64,000 bases of DNA from an uncultured Clostridia bacterium (GTDB taxonomy: Bacteria; Bacillota; Clostridia; TANB77; CAG-465): contig CAKPJL010000001.1 in assembly GCA_934162655.1 (NCBI GenBank), forward strand, positions 51,799-115,798, given 5' to 3'. Below the pieces are notes generated by a model, which worked only from the letters and a program-made list of their open reading frames with translations, was not told the DNA's origin and ran no database searches. Numbering within the stretch: the first letter of the stretch is position 1; each line of letters starts with the position of its first letter. This document shows positions 35,045 through 44,387 of this stretch, piece after piece. The translations under genes and the position numbers were made by a program.

Positions 35045-35422
35045 TTAATCTATATAGGTATAATCTGTATAATACTTTTTATTATATCTATTATATTTTT
35101 TATTTTTATAAGAATTATTTTGATATTTATCATATGTATTATACTCATAGTAATCATAATAGTCATTATTATAGCCATACTCATCAAGCCCTTCAATTAT
35201 AACCAAAGACATTATACTCATAAATACACATATACTCACTGAACATATAGTAAGTATTATACCAGCGAGTGGCATACCATACTTACTGTTTCCCTTCTTT
35301 ATTATATCTATTATTCCTAAAATAAAAGCTATCGTACCTGTAAGTGGTGCTATAAAGCACACAAATGGAATAAAAGAAAATAAAATTGTTATTATTCCTA
35401 AAACTAGCGATGCTATTCCCAT
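35045..35422 (-). CDS. DUF4190-like membrane protein with Tyr/Asn-rich tail
   Basis: 125 residues. Two or three membrane segments (about 2-22, 24-45, 50-75) follow the DUF4190 pattern (GIASLVLGIITILFSFIPF, GTIAFILGIIDIIKKG). The last 45 residues are almost all Tyr, Asn, Lys and Asp. It starts 13 nt after the HIT gene and is the last gene of the alaS unit. Confidence 0.65.
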   Translation of the reverse strand: MGIASLVLGIITILFSFIPFVCFIAPLTGTIAFILGIIDIIKKGNSKYGMPLAGIILTICSVSICVFMSIMSLVIIEGLDEYGYNNDYYDYYEYNTYDKYQNNSYKNKKYNRYNKKYYTDYTYID

Positions 35423-35435
35423 AAATATTACCTCC

Positions 35436-35780
35436 TTATACTATATTTGTACCTAACTTTTTACCACCTAATATATGGAAATGTAAATGTTTAACTGCCT
35501 GTCCACCATTTTCTCCTATATTAGTTACAACTCTATACCCTTCGTCATAAATGCCTGATATTTTTGCTACTTCTTTAATTGCAAGCATACATTTTGCAAT
35601 ATAATTAATATTTTCTTCATCTAAATCATTCAAACTTTTAATATGCTTTTTTGGTATAACCAAAATATGTATAGGCGTTACAGGAGAGATATCATTAAAT
35701 GCTAAAACATATTCATTTTCAAATACAATCTTACTAGGTATTTTTTTATCTACTATTTTACAAAATATACAATCTTCCAA
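35436..35780 (-). CDS. HIT-family nucleotide-binding hydrolase (HinT-like)
   Basis: 114 residues, start TTG at 35780 after GGGGGAG. CIFCKIVDKKIPSK at the N-terminus and the catalytic HLHFHILGG near residue 98 identify a Hint-type phosphoramidase, which removes AMP from amine-linked nucleotides and from aminoacyl-AMP. Placement straight after alaS fits a role in clearing aminoacyl-AMP, which is inference. Confidence 0.93.
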   Translation of the reverse strand: MEDCIFCKIVDKKIPSKIVFENEYVLAFNDISPVTPIHILVIPKKHIKSLNDLDEENINYIAKCMLAIKEVAKISGIYDEGYRVVTNIGENGGQAVKHLHFHILGGKKLGTNIV

Positions 35781-35792
35781 ACTAACTCCCCC

Positions 35793-37553
35793 TTATTTAC
35801 TTTCCAATATAGCTTTTATTCTTCTTACTCCTGAAGATGAGGCTTCTTCTTTTTTTATAACAAATCTTCCAAGCTCAGATGTATTTTTTACATGTGGTCC
35901 TCCACAAAGTTCTTTTGAAACATCACCAATACTGTATACTGTTACAATATCTGGATATTTTTCTATAAACATACATTCTGCACCCGATTTTATTGCATCT
36001 TCTTTTTTCATTTCTTCTACTTTTACATCTAATCCCTGATTTATCCATTCATTTACTAAATCTTCTACACTTTTCTTTTCTCCATCACTTAATTTATGAT
36101 CACATGAGAAGTCAAAACGCATTCTATCAACTGTTATGTTTGAACCTTTTTGATGTACATTATTTCCTATTACTTTTTTTAATGCAGCATTAAGCAAATG
36201 TGTTGCAGTATGGTAAGCTATTGTAGTGTCATTTTGTTCAGCAAGTCCTCCTTTGAATTTTTGCTCTGAACCCAGACGAGATTTTTCTTGATGAATTCTA
36301 AATAGGTCGTTAAATTCACCTATATCTATTGTAAGTCCATTTTCTTGAGCTAAATCGCTTGTAACCTCTGGTGGAAATCCATAAGTGTCATAGAGTCTAA
36401 ATACTATTTTAGAAGGTATCTTTTTTACTCCCTCTTGTTTTATTTTTGCTACTTCTTTGTTAAATTCCTTTTCACCATTTGAAAGTGTTTTTATAAATTT
36501 ATCTTTTTCTTCTATTATAACTGACTTAATTATTTCTTCATTTTGCTTTAATTCAGGATACAATTCATTTAAAGTGTCAATATTTAGTGAAATTATATTG
36601 CCAAGCTCATTTAAATTAATTTGTAGCTTGTTTAGATGTCTTATCATTCTTCTAATTAATTTTCTTAAAACATATCCTCTATCTAAATTACTAGGTCTTG
36701 CACCATCTGAAATTATCATCATAGATGATCTTAAATGTTCTGCTACTATTCTTCTGCTCTCTATTATATCTACTTTTTCAAGCTTTTTTAGCATATCCAT
36801 TACATTTTTAAATATTTCAGTATCAAATGGTGTTTTTTCTCCCTCTAGAAGCATTGTAATACGCTCAAGTCCCATTCCAGTATCAACATTTTTTTGCTCC
36901 AATTTAGAATATGTGCCATCACTGTTTTTATAAAATTCCATAAACACATTATTCCAAATTTCCACATACTTTCCACAATCACATGAAGGCTGACATGAAT
37001 TACAACATTTCTCCTTCCCTGTATCATAAAATATCTCAGTATCTGGTCCACATGGTCCTTCTTCCCCCGCTATCCACCAATTATCATCTTTTCCATAATA
37101 ATAAATATGGTCTTCTAATATTCCTGCTTTTTTCCAACATAATGCAGCTACGTCATCTTTTGTGCAGTCGCTATCTCCGGCGAAAACTGTAACTGATAAT
37201 TTTTCATTTGGAATATTTAAAATTTTCGTTAAAAAGTTGTAGCTATAATTAATAGATTCTTCCTTGAAATAATCACCAAGTGACCAATTTCCAAGCATTT
37301 CAAAATATGTTAAGTGTCTATTATCTCCAACTTCGTCTATATCATTTGTCCTTACACACTTTTGATAGTCACATATTCTTTTTCCTTTTGGATGTTTTTG
37401 ACCAAGTAAATATGGCACAAGTGGTTGCATACCAGCTGTATTAAAAAGTACAGATGGGTCATTTTCTGGTATAAGAGGAGCTGATGGAATTATTTTATGT
37501 CCATTTTCCTCAAAATATTTTAAAAATTTGTTTCTTATTTTTATTGCTTTCAT
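35793..37553 (-). CDS. alaS: Alanyl-tRNA synthetase, short form
   Basis: 586 residues, against about 870 for most bacterial AlaRS. The class II catalytic core (FNTAGMQPLVPYLLG, NDIDEVGDNRHLTYFEMLGNWSLGDYFK), the middle helical domain (ARPSNLDRGYVLRKLIRR) and the editing domain (HTATH at 448-452, CGGPHV at 550-555) are complete. The protein ends right after GVRRIKAILE, so the C-Ala domain is missing. The stop is followed directly by the RBS of the HIT gene, so the sequence gives no sign of a frameshift. Promoter is close; no T-box leader. Confidence 0.95.
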   Translation of the reverse strand: MKAIKIRNKFLKYFEENGHKIIPSAPLIPENDPSVLFNTAGMQPLVPYLLGQKHPKGKRICDYQKCVRTNDIDEVGDNRHLTYFEMLGNWSLGDYFKEESINYSYNFLTKILNIPNEKLSVTVFAGDSDCTKDDVAALCWKKAGILEDHIYYYGKDDNWWIAGEEGPCGPDTEIFYDTGKEKCCNSCQPSCDCGKYVEIWNNVFMEFYKNSDGTYSKLEQKNVDTGMGLERITMLLEGEKTPFDTEIFKNVMDMLKKLEKVDIIESRRIVAEHLRSSMMIISDGARPSNLDRGYVLRKLIRRMIRHLNKLQINLNELGNIISLNIDTLNELYPELKQNEEIIKSVIIEEKDKFIKTLSNGEKEFNKEVAKIKQEGVKKIPSKIVFRLYDTYGFPPEVTSDLAQENGLTIDIGEFNDLFRIHQEKSRLGSEQKFKGGLAEQNDTTIAYHTATHLLNAALKKVIGNNVHQKGSNITVDRMRFDFSCDHKLSDGEKKSVEDLVNEWINQGLDVKVEEMKKEDAIKSGAECMFIEKYPDIVTVYSIGDVSKELCGGPHVKNTSELGRFVIKKEEASSSGVRRIKAILESK

Positions 37554-37583
37554 TTATAAATCACCTTTTAAAAATTCAAAGAT

Positions 37584-37612
37584 ATTATATCAAATTTAAA
37601 CTTTCAAGTCAA
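37584..37612 (-). promoter_or_regulatory. alaS promoter
   Basis: Minus-strand TTGACT (37612-37607), 17-bp spacer, TATAAT (37589-37584), 31 bp before the ATG. There is no room for a T-box. Confidence 0.75.
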
Positions 37613-37641
37613 TTTTTAGTTTAAAATATTCACCATTTTAT

Positions 37642-37669
37642 AAAAAAAAGTAGTGACATATCACTACTT
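37642..37669 (-). terminator. Terminator of the second ABC exporter
   Basis: AAGTAGTGA (37648-37656) pairs with TCACTACTT (37661-37669), with eight T on the minus strand (37649-37642). Confidence 0.8.
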
Positions 37670-37675
37670 AATTTT

Positions 37676-39268
37676 TTATATTTCTTTAAAATATTTCTCA
37701 CACTTTTTATTTAAGTTTTTGGTAAGTGCTATATTTATTAAAAGCAAAGATAAGCACATCAAAAACATAATTAAGCTAAAAGAAATTTTTGTGCTTACAA
37801 CAATAATTATAGGTAATACAACAAAACTAAACATCATTGGTATAAAAACAGCTATAAATGAATTTTTACTTTGTTTTACAACTTCTGCTTCATTTTGCCA
37901 ATCTAGTTTTGGATTTTTAATATCTGTAAAAATTCCATTTGTATAACAAGCAAGACTAAATAAAACTATATAAAGTATTAAAAGTATCATTTCAAGTAAA
38001 GTAACATTTAATATAACACATATTATAGCACTACATATACATGATATTGGAACAACTAAAAGCATATTTAAGGCTATTTTTGCTTCTATAATTTGAGACA
38101 CTTTTTGTGGTAAAATTTTCAAAATCCAAATCTTATTTCCTTCAATGGAAATTGATGAACATGCAGTGTTTGCTGTTGATATTATAAAAGATATAATAAG
38201 TAAAATAACAGAAAGTGGACTTATTGAAATTTCACTTGTATAAAAAAGCGATGGAAGCATGGCCGTTATAGCTTTACCATTAGTAAATATCATATATATT
38301 GTAAATATCACATAAAGAATTACTCCAAAAAATGTATTTACAAAATATAGTGCTGAACCTGTATATAGTCTAAATTCCTTTTTTAACATTGTTATAAATT
38401 TTGTACTAGTATTATAAACTAGCTTATCATTACTTTTTATATTTATATTATTTTGACTTAAAATAATTTTCTTAAAACCTGCACTAAATACTAAGGATAC
38501 TATTAATATAGATACAATATTTATTGCTATAAATATAATTAAATCTTTTATACTATTATGAATTAAAGCCATATGAAGTGTTTTAATAAAATAACCCGGT
38601 CCCATTATTATACTTTTTATTTGAGAAGTATTTTGTATAAAATTACTTGCAATAGACTTAATTGAAAATACAAACATGAATAAAGCTAATAAAAACACAA
38701 AATTAAACACTATTTCAAAAGTATTTCCACACTTTAATTTGTTTACTAAATATGCAATAAAATATGCTATTATTACTGATATAGCAGTTGCAAGTAGAGG
38801 CAAAAACAAAGTTAAAATAAAACTCATAATATAAAATTCTATTCCCATTTTTAACCTTATTGCGTAAAATACGCAACATGTCAAAAACACTAAAAATGCC
38901 ATTATATAGTTAATTATGCACACATTTAACATTCTTGCAATGAATATTTGATTTTTGCTAAGTGGCAAACTAAACACATATGAATTATCTTTTGAATTAA
39001 AAAGTATATTTTTTGTTTTGGAAAACGACATAAGTATTATATATAATATTACAATAATGTATGCAATAGCTGGCACAAAGCGTTCCATTTGATAATTTAC
39101 TAAATAATCTATGCCAATATTTGTATATGTATAAACATAAAAAACTATAAGTGCAAAAATTAAAAAAAGGAATGTATTTGATGTCCTTATTTTACTTCTA
39201 TTAGCCCTGCTCGACTTTGAAAAACTATTTTTAAGTAATATTTTAAGAAAAGACAAAGTTTTACTCAT
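37676..39268 (-). CDS. ABC exporter permease, about 12 membrane segments
   Basis: 530 residues, of the fused double-permease kind seen with ABC-2 exporters. Many hydrophobic segments lie in two halves (about 30-230 and 320-520), with SFSKTKNILFNSKDNSYVFSLPLSKNQIF as the cytoplasmic loop typical of this group. It overlaps the ATPase gene by 8 nt. Substrate unknown. Confidence 0.75.
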   Translation of the reverse strand: MSKTLSFLKILLKNSFSKSSRANRSKIRTSNTFLFLIFALIVFYVYTYTNIGIDYLVNYQMERFVPAIAYIIVILYIILMSFSKTKNILFNSKDNSYVFSLPLSKNQIFIARMLNVCIINYIMAFLVFLTCCVFYAIRLKMGIEFYIMSFILTLFLPLLATAISVIIAYFIAYLVNKLKCGNTFEIVFNFVFLLALFMFVFSIKSIASNFIQNTSQIKSIIMGPGYFIKTLHMALIHNSIKDLIIFIAINIVSILIVSLVFSAGFKKIILSQNNINIKSNDKLVYNTSTKFITMLKKEFRLYTGSALYFVNTFFGVILYVIFTIYMIFTNGKAITAMLPSLFYTSEISISPLSVILLIISFIISTANTACSSISIEGNKIWILKILPQKVSQIIEAKIALNMLLVVPISCICSAIICVILNVTLLEMILLILYIVLFSLACYTNGIFTDIKNPKLDWQNEAEVVKQSKNSFIAVFIPMMFSFVVLPIIIVVSTKISFSLIMFLMCLSLLLINIALTKNLNKKCEKYFKEI

Positions 39269-39971
39269 TTTCTATCAACTCCAAAAATACATCTTCTAGT
39301 GAACTGTCACCTTTGATTTCATCAACACTACCCACTTTTACAAGTTTACCATTTTTAATAATTCCCACTCTATTACATAATTTTTCTACTACTTCAAGCA
39401 CATGTGAAGAAAAAAATATTGAACTTCCCTCTTCTGTTAGCTCCTTCATTATTTGTTTTACATTAAATGCTGCTTTCGGATCAAGTCCAACAAATGGTTC
39501 ATCAAGCACAAGTAACTTTGGCTTATGAATTAAAGATGCAATTATAACTAACTTTTGTTTCATTCCATGTGAATAAGATGAAATTTTATCTCCTAAATTA
39601 TTATATATTTCAAACTGCTTTGAGTATCTTTCAATTAAAGCAATTCTTGTTTCTTTTTTTACATCATACATATCTGCCATAAAATTTAAATATTCTATTC
39701 CTTTAATGTTTTCGTATATATCCGGATTATCTGGAATATATGCCATAATTTTCTTACAGGCTATATCGTTTTTTGATATGTCCATTCCATCTATTAGTAT
39801 TTTTCCACTATCAAAGTCTTGAATTCCAACTATTGACTTTATAGTTGTTGTCTTTCCTGCTCCATTGTGGCCTATAAAGCCAAAAATTTCTCCATCTTTT
39901 ACTTCTAAGCTAAGTGAATCCACAGCTTTTTTATTTCCATATTTTTTAGTCAATTTTTCTATTTTTAGCAT
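39261..39971 (-). CDS. ABC exporter ATP-binding protein
   Basis: 236 residues from the ATG at 39971, after GGGGGA; in-frame upstream ATGs have no RBS. Walker A GHNGAGKTT, signature YSHGMKQKL, Walker B LLVLDEPFVGLD and switch SSHV are intact. It partners the permease that overlaps it. Transcribed away from the ttcA-like gene. Confidence 0.88.
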   Translation of the reverse strand: MLKIEKLTKKYGNKKAVDSLSLEVKDGEIFGFIGHNGAGKTTTIKSIVGIQDFDSGKILIDGMDISKNDIACKKIMAYIPDNPDIYENIKGIEYLNFMADMYDVKKETRIALIERYSKQFEIYNNLGDKISSYSHGMKQKLVIIASLIHKPKLLVLDEPFVGLDPKAAFNVKQIMKELTEEGSSIFFSSHVLEVVEKLCNRVGIIKNGKLVKVGSVDEIKGDSSLEDVFLELIENE

Positions 39972-40028
39972 AACTATTCCCCCATTTTTCATAAGTATAT
40001 CATATGCAAATTTATTATTCAAATCTTA

Positions 40029-40057
40029 TTGAATTTTTTGATAAAATATGTTAAAAT
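40029..40057 (+). promoter_or_regulatory. Promoter of the ttcA-like gene
   Basis: TTGAAT (40029-40034), 17-bp spacer, TAAAAT (40052-40057). Confidence 0.6.
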
Positions 40058-40082
40058 ATTCCTGTTTTTAAGGAGAAAAAAT

Positions 40083-40826
40083 ATGTTACAAAAAATTATT
40101 GGTCAAGCAAGACGAGCTATTGATGATTATAATATGATAGAAGATGGAGATAAAATAGCAGTTGGGGTATCTGGCGGAAAAGATAGCTTAACTTTACTTC
40201 GCACATTACACGATTTAAGAAGATTTTATGAAAAAAAATTTGATATAATTGCAATTACAATTCATCCAGGAAGTGATACATTTAAAACAGATGGAATAGA
40301 AAAATTTTGTAAAGATTTAGACATAGAATATATAGTATATAATTCTGATATTTCAAATGTAGTATTTGATATTAGAAAAGAAAAAAATCCTTGCTCTTTA
40401 TGTGCAAATATGAGACGTGGTATGCTAAATAGTATAGCAATAGAACATGGTTGTAATAAGATAGCACTCGCACATCACTCAGACGATGTAATAGAAACAC
40501 TTCTTATGAGTATGTTTTTAAATGGTTCTATTCATACCTTTGCACCAGTTACATACCTTAGTCGTAGTAATGTAAAAACAATAAGACCTTTTATTTATGT
40601 AGCCGAAAAAGATATTCGTGCAGTGGCAAGAAATCTTAATTTTCCTGTGGTCGGCAAATGTTGTCCAAAAGATGGATATACTAAAAGGGAGTATACTAAG
40701 GATCTAATAAAAAATTTAAGACATGATATTCCTTTAATTAAACAAAATTTACTTGGGGCTATAAAACGTTCAGATATTGATGGATGGAAAATTGATGCTA
40801 AAAAAGATAATAAAAATCACGAGTAA
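40083..40826 (+). CDS. TtcA-family tRNA thiolation enzyme
   Basis: 247 residues from the ATG at 40083, 7 nt after AAGGAG. The PP-loop motif VSGGKDSLTLLR is near residue 30. CSLCANMRRG gives the C-x2-C pair, and VGKCCPKDG adds Cys near residue 195, the cluster-binding layout of TtcA (2-thiocytidine in tRNA). Related Firmicutes proteins can act on other positions, so the exact tRNA target is uncertain. Confidence 0.85.
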   Translation: MLQKIIGQARRAIDDYNMIEDGDKIAVGVSGGKDSLTLLRTLHDLRRFYEKKFDIIAITIHPGSDTFKTDGIEKFCKDLDIEYIVYNSDISNVVFDIRKEKNPCSLCANMRRGMLNSIAIEHGCNKIALAHHSDDVIETLLMSMFLNGSIHTFAPVTYLSRSNVKTIRPFIYVAEKDIRAVARNLNFPVVGKCCPKDGYTKREYTKDLIKNLRHDIPLIKQNLLGAIKRSDIDGWKIDAKKDNKNHE

Positions 40827-40844
40827 TTCACCCGTGATTTTTAT
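40808..40844. terminator. Bidirectional terminator
   Basis: AATAAAAATCACG (40808-40820) pairs with CGTGATTTTTATT (40832-40844). Serves the ttcA-like gene and the surface protein gene at 40849. Confidence 0.8.
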
Positions 40845-40848
40845 TGTT

Positions 40849-42066
40849 TTAATTATTTTTTTCTTCACTATTTTCCTCATAATTATCTATCATACTGTCT
40901 TCTTTAATGTCACTATTTTCTTCTAGCTCTGACATTCTTCTATGTCTTCTTTTAACTATATTTTCGTCTTGTATTTCTTCTTTTTGATTAAATTTGTTAT
41001 TTTTTTTATTCTTTAATAAAAGTAGGATTATTACTATGATTAATATCAAAATTACTACAAGACATAAGACAACTAACTTATTTTCTTTAATAAAATCCTT
41101 TAGTGTTTTTTCCCTAACATCAGTTAGTGCAGAAATTTCTTCTGTTTTATAAAAGATCAAATTATACTCTTTTGTAGCACTCTCATCTTTTGAAGTTACT
41201 TTTACTTTTATATGATTTAGTCCAATCTCTAACTTTTCATTTCCTTGCACTTCAACTTTTGCTCCATCTACCATAGTTTCATAATTAAGTAATAGTTTAT
41301 CCACACTACCATCAACATCTTCAAGTAAATATTCTAATGTATCAGCTGTAAATTCATTTTTAAATTTAGAGTTTTCTACTGAAAGTGATTTTAAATTAGC
41401 ATTAATATCATCTGGATTTTTTGCCTTATTTACTTTTATTTCATATACTTTTTGTGTACCATTTTCTGCCGTACAAATCACTTTTACTATATTTTCTCCA
41501 GAAACAAGACCTGTATTTCCTTCAACTTTCACACTTGCCTTTGTATCTGCTGGTGTTGCATTAATATTTAATTCTTCTACATCATATGAAACATCTAAAC
41601 TATAACTTGTATTATTCGTATCAAATGCCATTTCATGATTTTCAATTGTAAGTGTAGCCAAGTTATTGTTTTTGCTTCTAGTATCTATGTATACAGCCTT
41701 TGAATATATTGTAATCGATTTTGCTCCAACAGAGGCAGTTTGACCAGCAGAAGTTGCCATATCGACTGGTGTTATAGTTATTGTTGCATTTCCAACTGCT
41801 TTTGCTGTTATAGTAAATTTTGCATTCCCTTCAACCCAAAGACTTCCTTGACTAACAGAAATTATATTTGAATTTGAAGATGAAACATTTACCCTTCCTA
41901 TTGCATCACTACCTGTAACTGTTATTGTAGCAGAATTTCCTACCGTAAGAGAAGTTGCAGTAGCAGAAATAGAAATAGATGATGCATCTACAAAGCTTAT
42001 AATACTTATCATAAAACTAAAGATTATAAATACTAATGCAATATTTTTAAATTTTATTTTATTCAT
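40849..42066 (-). CDS. Surface protein with Big-like and cadherin-like beta-sandwich domains
   Basis: 405 residues. Signal peptide (about 1-28). An Ig-like Big_2-type domain (about 30-125, TSLTVGNSATITVTG) is followed by two cadherin-like beta-sandwich domains (about 130-215, starting LATLTIENHEMAFD, and about 218-305, starting LKSLSVENSKFKNEF). A membrane helix spans about 328-350, then a basic/acidic cytoplasmic tail. It lies 24 nt after the dockerin glucosaminidase and is probably co-transcribed. It may be a membrane-bound adaptor; I see no cohesin domain. Confidence 0.75.
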   Translation of the reverse strand: MNKIKFKNIALVFIIFSFMISIISFVDASSISISATATSLTVGNSATITVTGSDAIGRVNVSSSNSNIISVSQGSLWVEGNAKFTITAKAVGNATITITPVDMATSAGQTASVGAKSITIYSKAVYIDTRSKNNNLATLTIENHEMAFDTNNTSYSLDVSYDVEELNINATPADTKASVKVEGNTGLVSGENIVKVICTAENGTQKVYEIKVNKAKNPDDINANLKSLSVENSKFKNEFTADTLEYLLEDVDGSVDKLLLNYETMVDGAKVEVQGNEKLEIGLNHIKVKVTSKDESATKEYNLIFYKTEEISALTDVREKTLKDFIKENKLVVLCLVVILILIIVIILLLLKNKKNNKFNQKEEIQDENIVKRRHRRMSELEENSDIKEDSMIDNYEENSEEKNN

Positions 42067-42090
42067 ATATCTCCTCCATATTTTTAAATA

Positions 42091-44196
42091 TTAATTATCT
42101 ATTTGTGTGCCATTCATTATATGATTTTTAATTAAAACATAGTCTGCTGCACTTACTTTACCATCACCATTTGCATCAGCTCCAAGTGACTGTATATCGC
42201 CTAAAATAGCACTACCCATTATATGATTTTTAACAAGTACATAATCTGCTGCGGTTGACTTTGCATCTCCATTTACATCACCTTTAATTATTACCTTATA
42301 TGTAACAAGTGATTTATTTTTGCTATCAATTATAGATATCTCTGTTCCTGTTCCAAGATTTGACTCATCATTTAAAACATCTCCTGATACATCTTTTGCA
42401 AGAATAGTACATCCGTTATACAGTTTTATTGATGATTTAACGCTACCAAGATTAGTTTGTAATGGAAGTTTTTTAATTAAATCACCCTCTATGATTATTT
42501 TAGAAGTGTCAATCTCATAATTTTTAATATTTTTGCTTACTTTAACTGTTGCACTAGTTTTTATTTCTTTTTCTTGTTCGTATATGTCTACTTCATTTTC
42601 ACTATTATTATTAATTTTAAAAGTTATAGTAGTTTCTCCTTCTTTTTGGGCAACCACTTTTCCTCCATCTATCTTTAATATTTCATCATTACTTGAAGTG
42701 ACAGTATAATCTTTATTTGTAGCGTTTGCTGGAGTTATAGTTAAATTATATTTTAGTTCTTGACCTACCTCTAATTCATATAAATCTTTATCAAGTTCTA
42801 ATTTTGTAACATAAATGCTATCACTACTTGAAGTTACTACCTCTAAAAATTCGTTTTTAACATATCCGACCATTCCATCTGGAAGCCTTACCTTAGCAAA
42901 ACCATTAGAATATATACCAAGCCTTGTTAAACTTTCTCCATTTTTTATACTAGTTATTACTTTACTATCTGTTGATATTCCATTTCTAACATTTAGTGTT
43001 GTGTTATCACAATTTTTTACTTTTACACTTTCTTCTTTTTGTTCATATTTTACATCAACATTTGATTCTAAGCCTGATGCACTACTTGGCATATTTTCAA
43101 ATACTGGAATATAGAATACAAACTCTGAATCAATTATACCCATTTTACTATAAGAATTATATATGTTTTGAGCCTGAGTTCCCGGATCTAATATATTTGT
43201 CATATATTGCCAAGCATATAAATAAATAGCATTTTTATATATGTTCGTAACATCAAATTTTTGATTATAAAGCGTATTTTGGCCGTATTTTATATAATCG
43301 TTATAAAGTGTAGCAGCACCTGCTTTTATTGATTTTTCTGGTGTGTCCCAACCACATTTTTTAGCGTATGCCAAACCATATTTTATAGCATTTACTCCAT
43401 CTGTTGCATTTACATTAAAAAAGTTATAATAACCTGTAAAACCAGATACTGTTCCACTAACAGAAGAATTTTTGGAGCCATCTGTACCAAAATCTCCTAC
43501 CTCTTGCTTAATTTTTGTAATTATACTAAGTGGATTTACATCATTTTGTTCCCCTGCTTCATAAATAATATCAACATAACTTTTTTCCATAGTTACTTCT
43601 TTGCCTTCCGTATCTATATATGTCTTACTTGCATACATATTTGGAAGCAAATACTTCATTGCAGTTTCTAAATCATTTTTGCTAAGTTTAGCCCAATTTA
43701 ATACTTCAAATTGGAATATATATGATTCTGATAACCAATTTCTTGGATCTAGACAGTATCCAACAGCAGACTTAGATGCTATAACCCAAGATGAATCACC
43801 ATTTACATAGTTATTTTGTCCATCTTTTTTCCAAATAGCAGAATAAGAGCTAGGAACAGTACTAATATAGCTACTTGAACCCTTTTCATAGCTTTCATGT
43901 GCAATAGAATCATAGAAATCTAAATTCGTATATACAGCCATAAATGTCCAGTTTGGATGCTTTGATTTTAGTGCTTTTAAATTTTCTCTGTAACTCTCAG
44001 GGAAATATGTAAATTCTGCATCATTTGCATCATATTTTACCTCTGAATATGGGATGTTATCCCCTTTATTTTGATATAGTGCAGCTTGTACACTATTTAA
44101 TAATATGTAAAAAACACTATTAATAATAGAAATTACAAAGACAATTCCTATGATTTTTATATTAATAGCAATTTTATTTTTCTTATTTATTTTCAT
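42091..44196 (-). CDS. Dockerin-bearing N-acetylglucosaminidase (autolysin)
   Basis: 701 residues. N-terminal membrane/signal segment (about 12-36). A glucosaminidase domain covers about 60-350 (VDIIYEAGEQNDVNPLSIITKIKQEVG with the likely catalytic Glu). SH3-like domain about 395-450 (LNVRNGISTDSKVI). A Big-like domain (about 460-560), a linker domain, and a C-terminal type I dockerin with two calcium loops, GDVNGDAKSTAADYVLVKNHIM and DANGDGKVSAADYVLIKNHIM. The enzyme should cut peptidoglycan glycan; the dockerin should bind a cohesin that is not in this window. Confidence 0.88.
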   Translation of the reverse strand: MKINKKNKIAINIKIIGIVFVISIINSVFYILLNSVQAALYQNKGDNIPYSEVKYDANDAEFTYFPESYRENLKALKSKHPNWTFMAVYTNLDFYDSIAHESYEKGSSSYISTVPSSYSAIWKKDGQNNYVNGDSSWVIASKSAVGYCLDPRNWLSESYIFQFEVLNWAKLSKNDLETAMKYLLPNMYASKTYIDTEGKEVTMEKSYVDIIYEAGEQNDVNPLSIITKIKQEVGDFGTDGSKNSSVSGTVSGFTGYYNFFNVNATDGVNAIKYGLAYAKKCGWDTPEKSIKAGAATLYNDYIKYGQNTLYNQKFDVTNIYKNAIYLYAWQYMTNILDPGTQAQNIYNSYSKMGIIDSEFVFYIPVFENMPSSASGLESNVDVKYEQKEESVKVKNCDNTTLNVRNGISTDSKVITSIKNGESLTRLGIYSNGFAKVRLPDGMVGYVKNEFLEVVTSSSDSIYVTKLELDKDLYELEVGQELKYNLTITPANATNKDYTVTSSNDEILKIDGGKVVAQKEGETTITFKINNNSENEVDIYEQEKEIKTSATVKVSKNIKNYEIDTSKIIIEGDLIKKLPLQTNLGSVKSSIKLYNGCTILAKDVSGDVLNDESNLGTGTEISIIDSKNKSLVTYKVIIKGDVNGDAKSTAADYVLVKNHIMGSAILGDIQSLGADANGDGKVSAADYVLIKNHIMNGTQIDN

Positions 44197-44225
44197 ATAC
44201 CCCTCTTATTTTTAAATTTTGTTTA

Positions 44226-44253
44226 ATTATATCATATAATGTAATAATGTCAA
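44226..44253 (-). promoter_or_regulatory. Promoter of the dockerin gene
   Basis: Minus-strand TTGACA (44253-44248), 16-bp spacer, TATAAT (44231-44226). Confidence 0.7.
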
Positions 44254-44309
44254 AGAAATTTGTAGATATTTTTATTTTTTTGTCTACCTATTTTTTCTAA
44301 TTTTAAGTA

Positions 44310-44337
44310 TTGACATTTTATTTATATATGATAAAAT
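44310..44337 (+). promoter_or_regulatory. glmS promoter
   Basis: TTGACA (44310-44315), 16-bp spacer, TAAAAT (44332-44337), about 45 bp before the ribozyme cleavage site. Confidence 0.7.
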
Positions 44338-44387
44338 TAGTTAAATTTTGTTGCTTTTTAAGGAGGAGTGAACAAAGTGCAATAAAA

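Noticed and set aside
35993..37192. Plus-strand open frames inside alaS
   Set aside because: They are antisense to a strongly conserved gene, have no RBS, and are Leu/Ser/Phe-rich as expected for shadows of Lys/Glu-rich coding.
37554..37612. T-box leader for alaS
   Set aside because: The promoter lies only about 31 bp before the start codon, and there is no specifier stem or GGTGGTACCGCG-like box.
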